A stretch of DNA of 64,000 nucleotides, from positions 292,081-356,080 of the forward strand of contig NW_005434610.1 of NCBI RefSeq assembly GCF_000315625.1, written 5' to 3'. The DNA is from Guillardia theta CCMP2712. Taxonomy: Eukaryota; Cryptophyceae; Pyrenomonadales; Geminigeraceae. Under the pieces are notes generated by a model, which searched no databases, was not told where the DNA came from, and was given only the letters and a program-made list of their open reading frames with translations. The position numbers and the translations under genes were made by a program. This document shows positions 1 to 9,991 of the stretch, piece by piece (position 1 is the stretch's first letter; the number at the start of each line of letters is the position of its first letter).

Positions 1-100
1 GAGGAGAGGAGAGGAGAGGAGAGGAGAGGAGAGGTAGAACAGGAGAGGAGAGGAGAGGAGAGGAGAGGAGAGGAGAGGAGAGGAGAGGAGAGGAGGAGAG
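1..100. repeat. (GAGGA)n purine microsatellite
   Basis: Almost pure tandem GAGGA/GAGAG pentamers run from the left edge, interrupted once near position 35. The same motif recurs, inverted, at 1.88-2.02 kb. No coding role is seen; the open frames across it are compositional. Confidence 0.9.
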
Positions 101-218
101 AAGATCGCAACCTTGCGAGACATACAGTGGACAGGCCATACTCCTGTCCATCCGTTAGTGAGAAGATAGATGATGCAGTGGCAGAAGATGGTGACAGCAA
201 ACGAAGATGTAACTAGCG

Positions 219-266
219 ATGATGATGATAATGATGATGATAATGATGATGATGATGATGATGATT
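219..266. repeat. (GAT)n trinucleotide microsatellite
   Basis: Degenerate GATGAT and AATGATGAT repeats lie just beyond the 3' end of the minus-strand gene ending near 296. They are probably intergenic. Confidence 0.8.
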
Positions 267-295
267 ACAATGACGATTATTTACAATGACAATGA

Positions 296-1694
296 CTAGG
301 GAGAGTATGTGAGTGTATCAGAGTGAAAACCTTGTAGAAGACTCTCAATCTTCTTCGCAGCCTTCTGACTCACATCTTCGACGTAGACACAAGGAAGGAA
401 CCTTGACAAGACGGACTTCACTTGTCTCAATGTCACTTCACCACCTTCACAACCTCTCAAGGGTCCTGACGCTTTCGTTGAGCACTTTCATGGCTGCCAT
501 CTGATGCCGGACATCAGCTGGCCAAGAGACTAGGAATAGGAAGAGCAGACCTGGGTAGAGAAGTAGATCAAGGAGTTTTCCATCACATCGTAGGAATCCA
601 AGCTGAAACAAGCCTCCTCCTGCCTCTCCGTCACTCTCTGACCTCCGAAGCGGCCAAGAACAACGAGGAAAGGATGTACGAGAGACATCAGCCGGTTCTT
701 GACAAGGTTTGCTGCTTTCCTCTCAGTCCTCCCCGACCTCTCAACCACCTCCCCTCACCGCAGAGCAGCTGGAACAGAAACTGATCGCTCTCGAACACGA
801 CGAACTCCCTCGTACCTGTCACCCACTTCCTTCTTCTCCTCCTCCTCGACTCTGCGAGCGCAAGAGTCCGACCGCCAAACTTGGCACCAACTTCAACCAC
901 TTGATCAACAGCATCGACGAGGTCAGCGAGAAAAGCTGTCTCTCCATTACACCACTCTCCTGCATGTGACGTCACAATCGGTGCACCAAGGGCACTTTGA
1001 CTCTTGCCGTACAGACTGAGGGGAAGACCGATCTCTCTGTCCTCGACAGGGACCAGAAGCTTGCCAAATCTTCCTGCACTGATCAGAAAGGCGCTTCTTC
1101 CATCCTTGCAGCACCTGCTCTCGATCTCTTCAACCTGCCCATCTCGCAGCGTCTTCGTCTCACTTGCGTTCATCACATGCCGCCTCGTGCAACTTCTCAT
1201 GCTCTGCTTCTTCTGAGGTCATACGTCAATCAAACTTCCCACGGTAGCTCGTCTTGCCTTTTCTGTCTCCATGCACAAACTTGCGAGGGTCCTCGGAGCT
1301 TCTCCTTCAGTCGCCTTGTCAGCCAACAGCGTCAAGACAAGGTCATGGACGTGTTGGCCTGCACACTCTGACAGCTTGAGATGGTTCTCCTCCTGCAAGC
1401 TGTGTAGATTTCTCCGCCATCTTCTGATCTTCATCTTGCTACAAATCGCCTTATGACTGACAGCGACGATGAAGAGCGGAGGGTAAGGCACCTGATGTTG
1501 CAAGTAAGCGACTCGAGCCTTGAAAGACGAGGCTCGTTGGGCAATCTGGAAGAGAGAACATTCAGACTGAGGAGCCGGCATCAAACAGGACGGAGTACCC
1601 GAAAGTTTAGCTCCTTGTCTCCGTTCTCCAGCCTTGTAAGGCCCCATATGAAGCACAGGCACACGAGGACAAGCTTGTAGATGGATTCTTCCAT
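296..1694 (-). CDS. Unidentified multi-exon protein with N-terminal hydrophobic segment
   Basis: I do not recognise this gene. The proposed ATG at 1694 opens a frame beginning MEESIYKLVLVCLCFIWGL, which looks like a signal anchor or signal peptide. Clean introns follow: a donor at about 1611, an acceptor with tgttctctcttccag near 1560, then a 45-bp intron near 1458-1502. After them come basic, heptad-like stretches (SSFKARVAYLQHQ, then RRWRRNLHSLQEENHLKLSE). Further exons are read at about 690-1200, 560-690 (ACFSLDSYDVMENSLIYFS), 447-500 (MKVLNESVRTLER) and 300-340 (VSQKAAKKIESLLQ). The middle exons (700-1200) are uncertain because both strands stay open there. The end may be the stop at 447 or the one near 296. 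The gene is divergent from the hydrolase at 2535. Confidence 0.42.
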
Positions 1695-2534
1695 CAGAAA
1701 GTTGCTCCTGCCAACTCTGACGATCCTCCCCTACATCACGTCTCCCCTCCCCCTGGAACTTTCAACAGCTACCCCGCGTTCACAGCAAGTACACTCGGCT
1801 CGCTTTGTTCCCTGCTCCTCTCCTCTCCCCTCCTCTCCTTCCTCTCCTTCCTCCTTCCTCCCGTTATGCTTTGTTCGTTCGGCTATCCTCTCCTCCTTTC
1901 CTCTCCTCTCCTCTCCTCTCCTCTCCTCTCCTCTCCTCTCCTCCTCTCCTCTCCTCTCCTCTCCTCTCCTCTCCTCTCCTCTCCTCTCCTCCTCTCCTCT
2001 CCTCTCCTCTCCCCTCCCCTCCTTCGTCCCCTTCTCCTTCACAATGTTTGTCGTCGCTCATCAGTTTGAAATCTTTTTTCAATTGCACAATTTGTGCAGC
2101 ACAAAACTCTGAATTTTTCAAATTTTGGACAATAGATCAAATTTCAAATTCAGATTTGGCGGGACATTTTTTTCCCGAATCAGAACTTCGAACGATCACC
2201 TGCATTTCAGAGGGAGAGGCGAAGGCGATGGCGGTGCGATGAACAGGAAGACAGGAAGACAGGACGGGACACAAGAGAGAGGAGAAAGGAGAGGAGAGGA
2301 GAGGAGACAGGAAGAGAGAAGAGAAGAGGAGACAGGAACAGAGAAGAGGGAGAGAGGAGGAGGGGAGAGAAGAGGAGAAAGGAGGAGGGGAGGGGAGGAG
2401 AGAGGAGGGGTGGGGAAAAGATCCAGGCAACAGGATAGTTGAGAGGTAGAAATCGAGGTCACTATATCATACGATCCCCGCAACGTCTTCTCCTACCTTG
2501 GAGATCACTCTCTATCTCTCTATCCTCCAACACC
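1695..2534. other. Divergent intergenic region with pyrimidine and purine microsatellites
   Basis: This stretch lies between the start codons of two divergent genes (1694 minus, 2535 plus). It holds a long CTCCT tract at about 1884-2018 and a GGAGA-rich tract at about 2270-2420, with AT-rich sequence between them at about 2070-2175. It presumably contains both promoters, but I see no clear TATA box. Confidence 0.6.
1884..2018. repeat. (CTCCT)n pyrimidine microsatellite
   Basis: Tandem CTCCT/CTCTC pentamers extend over about 130 bp. They give spurious Ser/Leu/Pro-rich and Glu/Arg-rich open frames on both strands. The sequence is the reverse complement of the GAGGA repeat at the left edge. Confidence 0.9.
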
Positions 2535-4583
2535 ATGAACGTCTTGTTCGACGTGAAGCGCGATGCTCTCCTCAACAACTTCATCTTCCCATCGCCACAA
2601 GGTGAACTTGATGTTGGTCTACTTGTTGTACCTGCTAACATCGTCCTCCCTCAGCCTCCTACAAGTGGGATTCATTCCCTGGTCGGCTGCTCTGCGTCGC
2701 TGGGCTCGAAGGAAACGTCTTCCCTTGCGTTAGTGTACCGTCAGCCACCATCCATGAGCTCACATGGCTAGCAGCTGCTTATCACGAGGAATCCGGAGAA
2801 GCAGGAGGAGGAGGAGGAGGAGACGGGTGAAGAGCGAAAGGGTGTGCAGGATGAGACGTTTGACGATAGGCAGACTTTTCGTCCTACCTTGCGATCTACT
2901 GCCATGCAAACGCTGAGGTCACAAACTTGCGCCATGGTGGACCCGCCTCACACTTCACTTGCCTTGCAGGACTTGGGAGCACTACATGACGTGAGGAGTT
3001 TCTCTGTATCCTGTCGTGCTCCACTCTCTTTGACGCACAGCTTGAAGCTCATCTGCTGGTTCTCTACCGCCATGCGGATGCACGTCCTTGTGCCAGAGTA
3101 CCCTGGTGAGAAGAGTCGTGAAGGTGTCGAAGGCGTTGACCTGCGCTTGTCACTTCAGGGTATGGGATGGCCGGCGGCAGGTTGAACTGCGAGGACGAGG
3201 ACGATGGTGCTGTGATGGAGTTGCCAGAGCAAACGAGGAGAGCGTGTTAGCAAACGTGAGATCTGCGTATCACTTTGCTCTTCATGGTCTGTGCTGGAAG
3301 CCGGAAAAGGTGAGAGGAGGAGGAGGGTTGTGAAGATCGCGTGACAGGCTCCTAGATCCTGCTGGTGGGGCGATCTGTGGGAACAGGAGTTGCAATTAGA
3401 CTCGGTGAGAGCATTGGGCGGAAAAGGATGGGCGGGGAGAGGATGGGAGAGGGAGAGGGAGAGAGCAGGGAAGAGAAATGGAGACAAGGAGGGTAGGGGA
3501 GGGAGACAAGGAAGGTAGTAGGGGAGGGAGACAAGGAGGGTAGGAAAGCGAGAGGAGGAAGGGAGAGGGGTGCGAGGGGAGAGGAGAAATTGAGGCTGCA
3601 AGTGTGATGCTAGCTTGGTAGCCTCGGAGTTGCCCATCGGGGGTCTCGCGCTGTTGAGCCCTTTCACGAGCGTGAAGGTGACGAGAAGTCCAGCTGACGA
3701 CTAGCTGACGGCCACTCAGGATCTCGTCCGGGAGCACGCGGGACAGGCAGAGAAGGAGGAGAGGAAGAGGACATAAGGCTGACTTGTGCGGTCAGATCAC
3801 GGCATGGTTGCTAGCTGAGGGGCCGGACATTTTCCCTTCCGACCAGGTCGTGTCTGAGTCGACTCTTCCTCCTTCTACTGACCGGACTGAGTGCGTCAGT
3901 TCATTGACAAGGTGATCTGCCCGACGCTGATCATTCATGGATCCAAGGACAACGTGATTACGAGGTTGTTTGAGATGTACCTGAGACATGGTTGTTGTGC
4001 AGTCCCTGTTGAATGATGTCTGGAGGTGGAGAGAGTAGATGACTGCTGATGGGCGCTTGTACCGCATGCTGTGCGATTTCTACTTTTGTCCTGATGTCAA
4101 TGGCGATGTTTTCATCGCTACTGAATTCTTCTTAGTACTGACGGCTCTCCCTCCCTCCCTCCCTCTCTCCCTCCCTCCCTCCCTTCTTCCCTCTCTCCCT
4201 CCCTCCCTCCCTTCTTCCCTCTCTCGTTCCCTCCCTCGTTCCCTCCCTTCCTTCTTCCCTCCCTCCACATGCAGCGATCACTCGATAAAACTCTTCGACT
4301 GTCTCAACGCCAGGCCAAAAGTTCTTCACGTCTTGCAGGACGTGAGCGGGAAGAGCTTCTATACCCCACCCCGCTGATTGTTGTCTTGCCTGCTAGCTCG
4401 GACATGGCAACGTGGAACTCTTCTTCATGGCAGTGAGCTTCGTCTACTCTCACCATCTCTTCTACCTGTCGTTCACCTCTGTGGCAGGCGAAAGAAATCC
4501 CCCGCGTCTTTGGGCTGGCCAAGGGGAGCAGATCGCTCAGTCTGGAAATGTTTCTCAACGATCCGTATTTGCAAGTGAGATGA
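2535..4583 (+). CDS. ABHD17/ABHD13-like alpha/beta hydrolase (serine hydrolase)
   Basis: This is a predicted serine hydrolase of the ABHD17/ABHD13 class; animal ABHD17 proteins are protein depalmitoylases. Removing short introns gives the family landmarks in order: DALLNNFIFP and SYKWDSFPG at the N-terminus, YCHANAEDLG (oxyanion region), VPEYPGYG, NVRSAYHFALHGLCWKPEK, the nucleophile elbow GRSVGTG, LLSPFTSVK, the acid in HGSKDNVI and the catalytic His in GHGNVELF, ending SLEMFLNDPYLQVR. The spacing from DLG to PGYG is 29 residues, as in human ABHD17. Introns I read include 2602-2654, about 2998-3054, about 3182-3227, 3406-3619 and about 3977-4273. The junction after the Gly-rich stretch near 2820 is unresolved. 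The stop could instead be a splice donor, which would lengthen the tail. The substrate is unknown. Confidence 0.82.
4141..4263. repeat. (CCCT)n microsatellite inside a hydrolase intron
   Basis: Tandem CCCT/CCTC units with TTCC and CTCT variants lie within the approximately 297-bp intron that separates the acid-residue exon from the next exon of the hydrolase gene. They supply a long pyrimidine tract before the acceptor near 4273. Confidence 0.85.
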
Positions 4584-5320
4584 TGATGATCATGACATCA
4601 GATCAGATGATGTTGAGACGGAAGTTATGATGATGATGGAGACTGTGATGGAAAAGACAAGAACAATTACGAAAAGTCTGACGATGACGATGCTGCTGTT
4701 GTTGGTTTCGTCGTGATGGATGTCGCTGTTACTGATGATGGTCACATCGATTACGATGATGACGATGATGATGAGGAGGAGGAGGAGGAGGAGAGGGTTG
4801 TGGCGGTACTGATGAAGGAGGAGGAGGAGGAGGAGGAGGAGGAAGAGCAAGGTCTGCAGCATGACGCCTTCTCTCAGGGGGACACAGTTGCTTCTCCCAT
4901 TCCAGCGTTCGACTGCAAGTCAAAGGTTGTCAAGTGCGACGACTGCGGGTCAAACGGCTGACGAGTTGACAAGTCCTGGTCAAGACCGACTCTCTCCTCC
5001 CATCATCCTCCATACATCCGCCATCCTCCTCAAGGTCTGCAGATTTCACGAATCCTCTTTTGCCTGCTTTCCCCCGGCTCCTGCCTTCCCTTCCTCATCT
5101 CACCTGCTCCTTTTTCCTTCTTTCCTTTCCTCCTCCCCTTTGTCCTTCCTTTCCCGCTCTTCTCCTTCCTCCCTCGTCCCTTTCTTCATCCTCTTGCTTG
5201 CCTCTTACCTGTCTGCTCTTCGGCTTATGCTGTATCTCCCTTCTCTTGTATCTGAACTGCTTTTGCACTCAGGGAGCAGGGCACATACCCTCCAGCAAGA
5301 CTGGGATTTTCCTCCATTAA
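4584..5320. other. Intergenic or leader region with (GAT)n and (GAG)n repeats
   Basis: GAT repeats (about 4580-4770) grade into GAG repeats (about 4770-4845), then C/T-rich sequence. A frame at 4713-4961 reads as an acidic protein ending KVVKCDDCGSNG, but it is mostly repeat-derived. I could not tie it to the downstream gene. It may be an upstream exon or noncoding. Confidence 0.4.
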
Positions 5321-5405
5321 ATGAGGTCAGCGGAGGAGGAAGAGGTGTACAAGAAAATGCAGAGTGAAGGAGTAGAGGAGATGAAAGAAGAGAGCAGAAC
5401 TGGAA

Positions 5406-5474
<69 letters not shown>

Positions 5475-6711
5475 GATCTCACGCGTGATTCAGGATCGTT
5501 TGCGGTTCGCAGGAGTTGCCATCACCGACGAGACCTTTATGGCTCAATCGCATCAGGTCGGCGTCTTCTCTCCTCCTTCCCTTGTGCGTCTCCTCCTACC
5601 TCCCATACCTCCCCCCCCCGGCCCCCCCTCCTTCAGCCCCACTCTCGTCATGGCTCCCTTGCCTATACTGTCGCTCTCTAAACTTCCCACCCATGGATCC
5701 ATGCGCCCTTCCTGTCCCAACCTGCTTGCCGCCCTCCTTTCCCCCTCCTCCTCACTTCCTCCCTCCCTCCTCTCTTCCTCCTCGCCTCTTCCCACTCTCC
5801 TTGGTTCCCTCCTCATCATCTGAATCGCTCCCTCAGGGCCCACGTACAACTTCCTCCGACACCTTGGATCCAGCAGTCTGTTGATCATAAGGGAGAAAGC
5901 TTTCTCATGCTGCTGGCAGGTGCCACACAATCCCAACGGCATCAAGAGCGGAGGTCCCAGCCTTACCTCCTCCACCTCCTCTCCTCCTCCTTGTCCTCCT
6001 CCTCCTTCTCCTCCTCCTCTTGCTTGCCATGCCCCATTCTCCTCTTTATCTCATCCTGTTCTCCTGCTCACCCTTCACGACTGGAACGAGCAGTCGACGA
6101 GGACGCGTCCTCGGGCTCGAACGTGCAGGAAACAGGTGGAGGAGAAAGCGGGAAGGGACCTCTGTGCATCTTGAACTTCCTAGCAGGGAATCCTGTCCTG
6201 TCCCCTCGGCCGACAAGGACTCCCATCGTCTCCTGGGGCCGCCCCGTCACGGAGAAGGAGGAGAGCGGAGCAGCAGACTTCTTCTGCTGGCTGCAGGAGA
6301 CAGGTGTGCAGGAGCAGGAGAGGTATCCCAGCTCCTTGACCCCAGCTGCAGCTCTGCTGGAAGAGAGCTCCCAGCTCACGGAGCATCGGAAGCGTCCACT
6401 CTTTCCGGGTGATGACGTGTCGGAGGGATGGGGCAGGGCTGAGCGAAAGAGGGCAGGGATGCAGGAAGTCGTCGTGGTGGAAGCCGCCACCTCCTCTATG
6501 GCCTCCGACTTCTCCCCCGACAAATTTTCAAACCCCATGCGAAAGCCGCACGATGGGCAGGTACGATCGGTCTCCCCCGCACTGCTAGGCCTCTCTTCTA
6601 CAGTCCTCGATTGCCTGACTCTCTTTCTTCCTCCTCCCTCCCCTCCTCCCTCCCCTCCTTTCACACAGTGACGCCTCGTCCCTTCAGGCTATTCTACTCA
6701 AGCACAGCTGA
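5321..6711 (+). CDS. Unidentified multi-exon protein
   Basis: I do not recognise this family. The ATG at 5321 opens MRSAEEEEVYKKMQ. Splicing from a donor after CAGA (about 5367) to the last CAG of a (CAG)22 tract keeps phase 1 and reads on as ISRVIQDRLRFAGVAITDE. Later exons read YNFLRHLGSSSLLIIREKA (about 5840-5920) and a 460-nt exon (about 6094-6560) that is polar and low in complexity and contains GDDVSEGWGRAERKRAGMQE. After a pyrimidine-rich intron the last exon at 6688 reads AILLKHS then stop. The gene converges on CPT2, with stop codons 54 bp apart. The middle part (5555-5830) is C/T-rich and read as intron. Confidence 0.45.
5408..5473 (+). repeat. (CAG)22 perfect trinucleotide repeat at a predicted 3' splice site
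   Basis: There are twenty-two uninterrupted CAG units. The tract is directly followed by GGATCTCACG. If the last CAG is the acceptor, the downstream frame joins in phase to MRSAEEEEVYKKMQ upstream, so the repeat is intronic. Each upstream CAG would also be a possible acceptor that changes the protein by one residue without shifting frame. Confidence 0.85.
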
Positions 6712-6765
6712 GGAGTTTTTCTTCGCCTCGTCCTGTAACATAGAGTGCTGTCCTCCTCCCTTGCT

Positions 6766-6944
6766 TCACTTTCCGTCCAGCACCTCGCAGATGTCTCTGA
6801 TTGAAAGTTCCATGCTGTCCACAAACGCCTGACCGTCTCTGCAAAGTCGTCAGTTGGCAAAACAAAATGTCAAAGTCCACGTCAGTCCTTCTCGCATGTA
6901 GTCGTGGCCGTTTCACCACCACCACCACCATCATCATCATCACC

Positions 6945-6978
<34 letters not shown>

Positions 6979-9893
6979 TACTCATACTCATACTCATACT
7001 CATATCTCGAGACGTACCTCTCATTCTTGTACGTCATCACAGAGGAAGCAAACCCGTCCACGCTCGCATTCTTTCCCCCACCGAAGGGATTGGCCCCGTC
7101 GATTCCTCTGAGCTTCCCAGTGGTGTACCTTTACCCACAGTGAGCCGCACGCCATCCCACGCTCCTCTCACCCAATCCCGTAGCACTTGGGCCCGACGGG
7201 TCCGAACCCTCCTCCTTGGATGTTGGGAGACGTCAAGGTGGAGGTGGAGAGGATGATCTCCGACAGGCGGGTGTATGCCTCATCTTGGAAGATGGCGGGA
7301 GTTTTCAAACCGCTCTTGAGGGCCTCGTGCTTCAGGGCGAACATGTGTCTGTCCCACCCTTTTCCTGATGGCCTGCAAGTCAGCGACGTGGCAGCCCGGG
7401 GGCAACGGACCCATAAGAGCGTTGCGGGTGATGACGCCATGCTGCTTGACAGCCTTGCGGAGAGCTGCCGCGCGGCTGTCAGAGGCGAGAGAGAGAGAGG
7501 AGACATGGGACCTTCTTCCTTCTCTGGCCTCGTCGAAGACTTGGAGAAAAAGGTCTTGCACATCGCATCAGACTCGGGAGTGGCCGAGCGGATAGTTTCC
7601 GTCCTCCTGCTCGAGAGTCAGCTGGAGTTTTCCCATCTCCCAGCAAGAACCTACCCGTGCTTGAACGCAGATTGGTTTGCGCTCTCGTACGTTGAGGCGG
7701 AATGTCCGAAGAGCTTGTCAAAAAGTGAGTGACTTCTCGGAGGACGAGACAGGAGCTCACCCTGAAGTAGGCGAGCTGAAACGACATCTGTAGAGTCCCG
7801 TCTAGCCCCAGACCTTTCTGCGAGATGTACGATGAGGTGAAACCTGCATTCAGATGCTCAGAGTACGCAGATGGCGCTGGAGGGTCCTCGACAGACCTGG
7901 GACTTCCAGCAGGTGAGTAGCGACTGAGGAGCGAGTGTTATCGAAGTCCTTCTCCGCCTGAATGTTTATCTCATCGGACCCATCGTGCTCGGAGCGTGCT
8001 CATTCAAACCTTGTCAATGATCGCTCTGACTTCATTGGAAATCTTAAACTCCAGCTTTCTCGGGGCCTTCCATGTGATAAGCAGACGACATTGACAAGGT
8101 GTCATATGAAATGAAACCTTTGGGTGGGTTTGGGGCTGCGGGCACGGGGCCTTTGAGCTATCGTCATAGATCTGTGAACCCAATCAACCGACCACATCAG
8201 CCGAAGGTTTTTATCGTCACCTCATTGAAATATCGTAGGACTGCAACACCGTCACCCCAGGAGTGCTCGAAATTGATTCCAGCCCTTCCACTGCCATGTG
8301 ATGGTCAAAAGCCGAGGAAACGAAACTATTCCGAGCTCACTTGGGCTGAACGATCATCTGAAAGCTCTTGTCGAACCATCTTAAGAGCAATCAGCACAGG
8401 GTCAAAAGTATGGTGATACAGGAGACCTGTTCTTCGCAGAACCGTGCAGGAAAGAGTTCTGCTGATCGACGTAATCGACTGGTACGTGGTCCTCCAAGCA
8501 GATCACAAACATGGCGCTGTCAATCGCCTGGGCTCTCAACTTTAGCTCAGGAGATTCGAAGCTCGGCAAATAGACCTCGAGACTCTCTGCATTAGCGCTG
8601 GACTCTATTATCTTGCTTCTGGCCTGCGATGGTACTTCAACGAGCTCCTTCTTCATTCACAGCTTACCGCAGCCCATTCATTCCTGTCCATCGTGGTCAA
8701 GATCCCAACACTGGGGTTCTCATACTTGACGGGCGTAGAGAGGATGTGCTGTATTCCACTGAGAATTTGATCTGCTGATATCACATTGCCATTCTCGTCC
8801 AAAACATCCAGAGACCAAAACTCAGTCCCTCGCTGGATCACGACATGCCTGGACTTATCATACTTGATCAGCTTGTCTTTTCCTGGCATTGGAACGCGAG
8901 TGGACTGAAACAAGTTCTGATACTGCGACATGTCCAACGGGTAAGTCCCATAGATGTAGGCAGCGTAGAATGCTAGATTTCTCGGAGTCATCGCACAGAC
9001 TGTTTCAAATTGGGGACTACCACCCTTGCCGTTCAAGAACTGGAAGAAACCCGTGCCGGTTCCCCCCATACACTTCTGCGTGTGGAACATGTCAGGCATC
9101 AGGTGCCCATCCATGAGAGTGCGGAAGAATCGAGCAGACGACCACGTGAGGATCGCAGCTCTGCACGCCTGATCGTTCTTGTCGGGCAAGGGATCGTCCA
9201 AGAGAGTGAGCTGAGGGTTGATGTTGAGGGGGAGGGGAGATCTGTTCTCAAGGTACATGTCGAACCATGGCTGCGTGATGAAGCTCGAGTATCGCTTCTT
9301 CTCTCTCTCCACTATGGCATCTTGCAGCTGCTTCCCTGCCCCGCCAACAAACTCATTCAGCACTTTCTGAGTGACGTTCAGCTCGCTGGGACTGACGAGC
9401 GGCCGCGCGGACTCGAGGAACCGATGTGACGTGTCCTTCAACTCGGGAATGGGCAGCCGAGGGAGCGAATCCTGAAAGTGATAGGTAGGGATCTTGGTGG
9501 TCTGCAGGTACTCCTTGCTCGCCACTGGGCACAAGCAGGTCTGGTCAGAGATACAAAACTCATCCCTTCTGCTCATTCGCTCGAGGGAGCCACTTTTCGC
9601 GCAGCTCTGCTCCCTCACTCGTCCTTCATCCCGTCTCTCATCGTCTCCTACACTGGACCCTCCCTTTCTTGCCCTGGTTTGTGTAACCGAGCCTACCTCC
9701 CTGATTCCCCCCTCGCTCCTGTACAGGGCCTTTCCCTAGCTATCAACCTGCCTCTCTCTCTCTGGAGAGAACCAAGAGTGCGTAGGAGAGGCTGGGATAC
9801 TTTCTCCTCTCTCTTGTCTCTTGTTTGCTGCTCGTCTTCTCTCCTCTTCTCCTCTTCCATCTCCTCACCTGCTGCTCGTCGCAGGGCAGCCAT
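6766..9893 (-). CDS. CPT2: Carnitine O-palmitoyltransferase 2 (CPT2)
   Basis: This carnitine acyltransferase is expected to move long-chain acyl groups from acylcarnitine to CoA inside mitochondria for beta-oxidation. A 25-nt first exon (9869-9893, MAALRRAA) gives a basic, Ala-rich start like a transit peptide. It splices in phase to exon 2 at 9524, which covers the N-terminal half with [14 protein letters not shown] and [13 protein letters not shown]. Later exons give [18 protein letters not shown], the catalytic-His motif [64 protein letters not shown] and a tail ending ICEVLDGK. About ten introns of 45-60 bp are consistent in phase. The last intron (6839-7017) is longer and carries microsatellites. 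HSWGDG and the C-terminal pattern favour CPT2 over CPT1 or CrAT. The gene shares a very short upstream region with the transposase gene at 9992. Confidence 0.93.
6918..7001. repeat. Compound (ACC/ATC)n-(CTCATA)n microsatellite in the last CPT2 intron
   Basis: Runs of ACC and ATC triplets are followed by CATACT hexamers. All lie between the CPT2 donor at 7017 and acceptor at 6839, so the Ser/Pro-rich and Met-rich frames across them are not coding. Confidence 0.85.
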
Positions 9894-9936
9894 TGCGCCT
9901 CTTGATGCACCTGATGTACTACCCCTGCTTAGCTCT

Positions 9937-9943
9937 TATAAAA
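9937..9943 (+). promoter_or_regulatory. TATA box of the transposase-like gene
   Basis: TATAAAA lies 55 bp upstream of the ATG at 9992, in a 98-bp gap between two divergent start codons. Only this direction has an obvious TATA element; CPT2 on the other strand shows none. Confidence 0.6.
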
Positions 9944-9991
9944 AGGGGGTGCAACGGGACCCGTGGGGTACTCCCGAGACTGCCCAGTAAA

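Noticed and set aside
1805-2430. Ser/Leu/Pro and Arg/Glu ORFs on both strands near 2 kb
   Set aside because: They are produced by CTCCT and GGAGA microsatellites in the divergent intergenic region.
3155-3737. Minus-strand Pro/Ser/Leu-rich ORFs opposite the hydrolase
   Set aside because: They cross a purine-rich intron of the plus-strand hydrolase, whose exons on each side are confirmed by catalytic motifs.
4713-4961. Acidic 82-codon ORF (Asp/Glu runs)
   Set aside because: It is mostly GAT and GAG repeats. The tail KVVKCDDCGSNG is not enough to call a gene.
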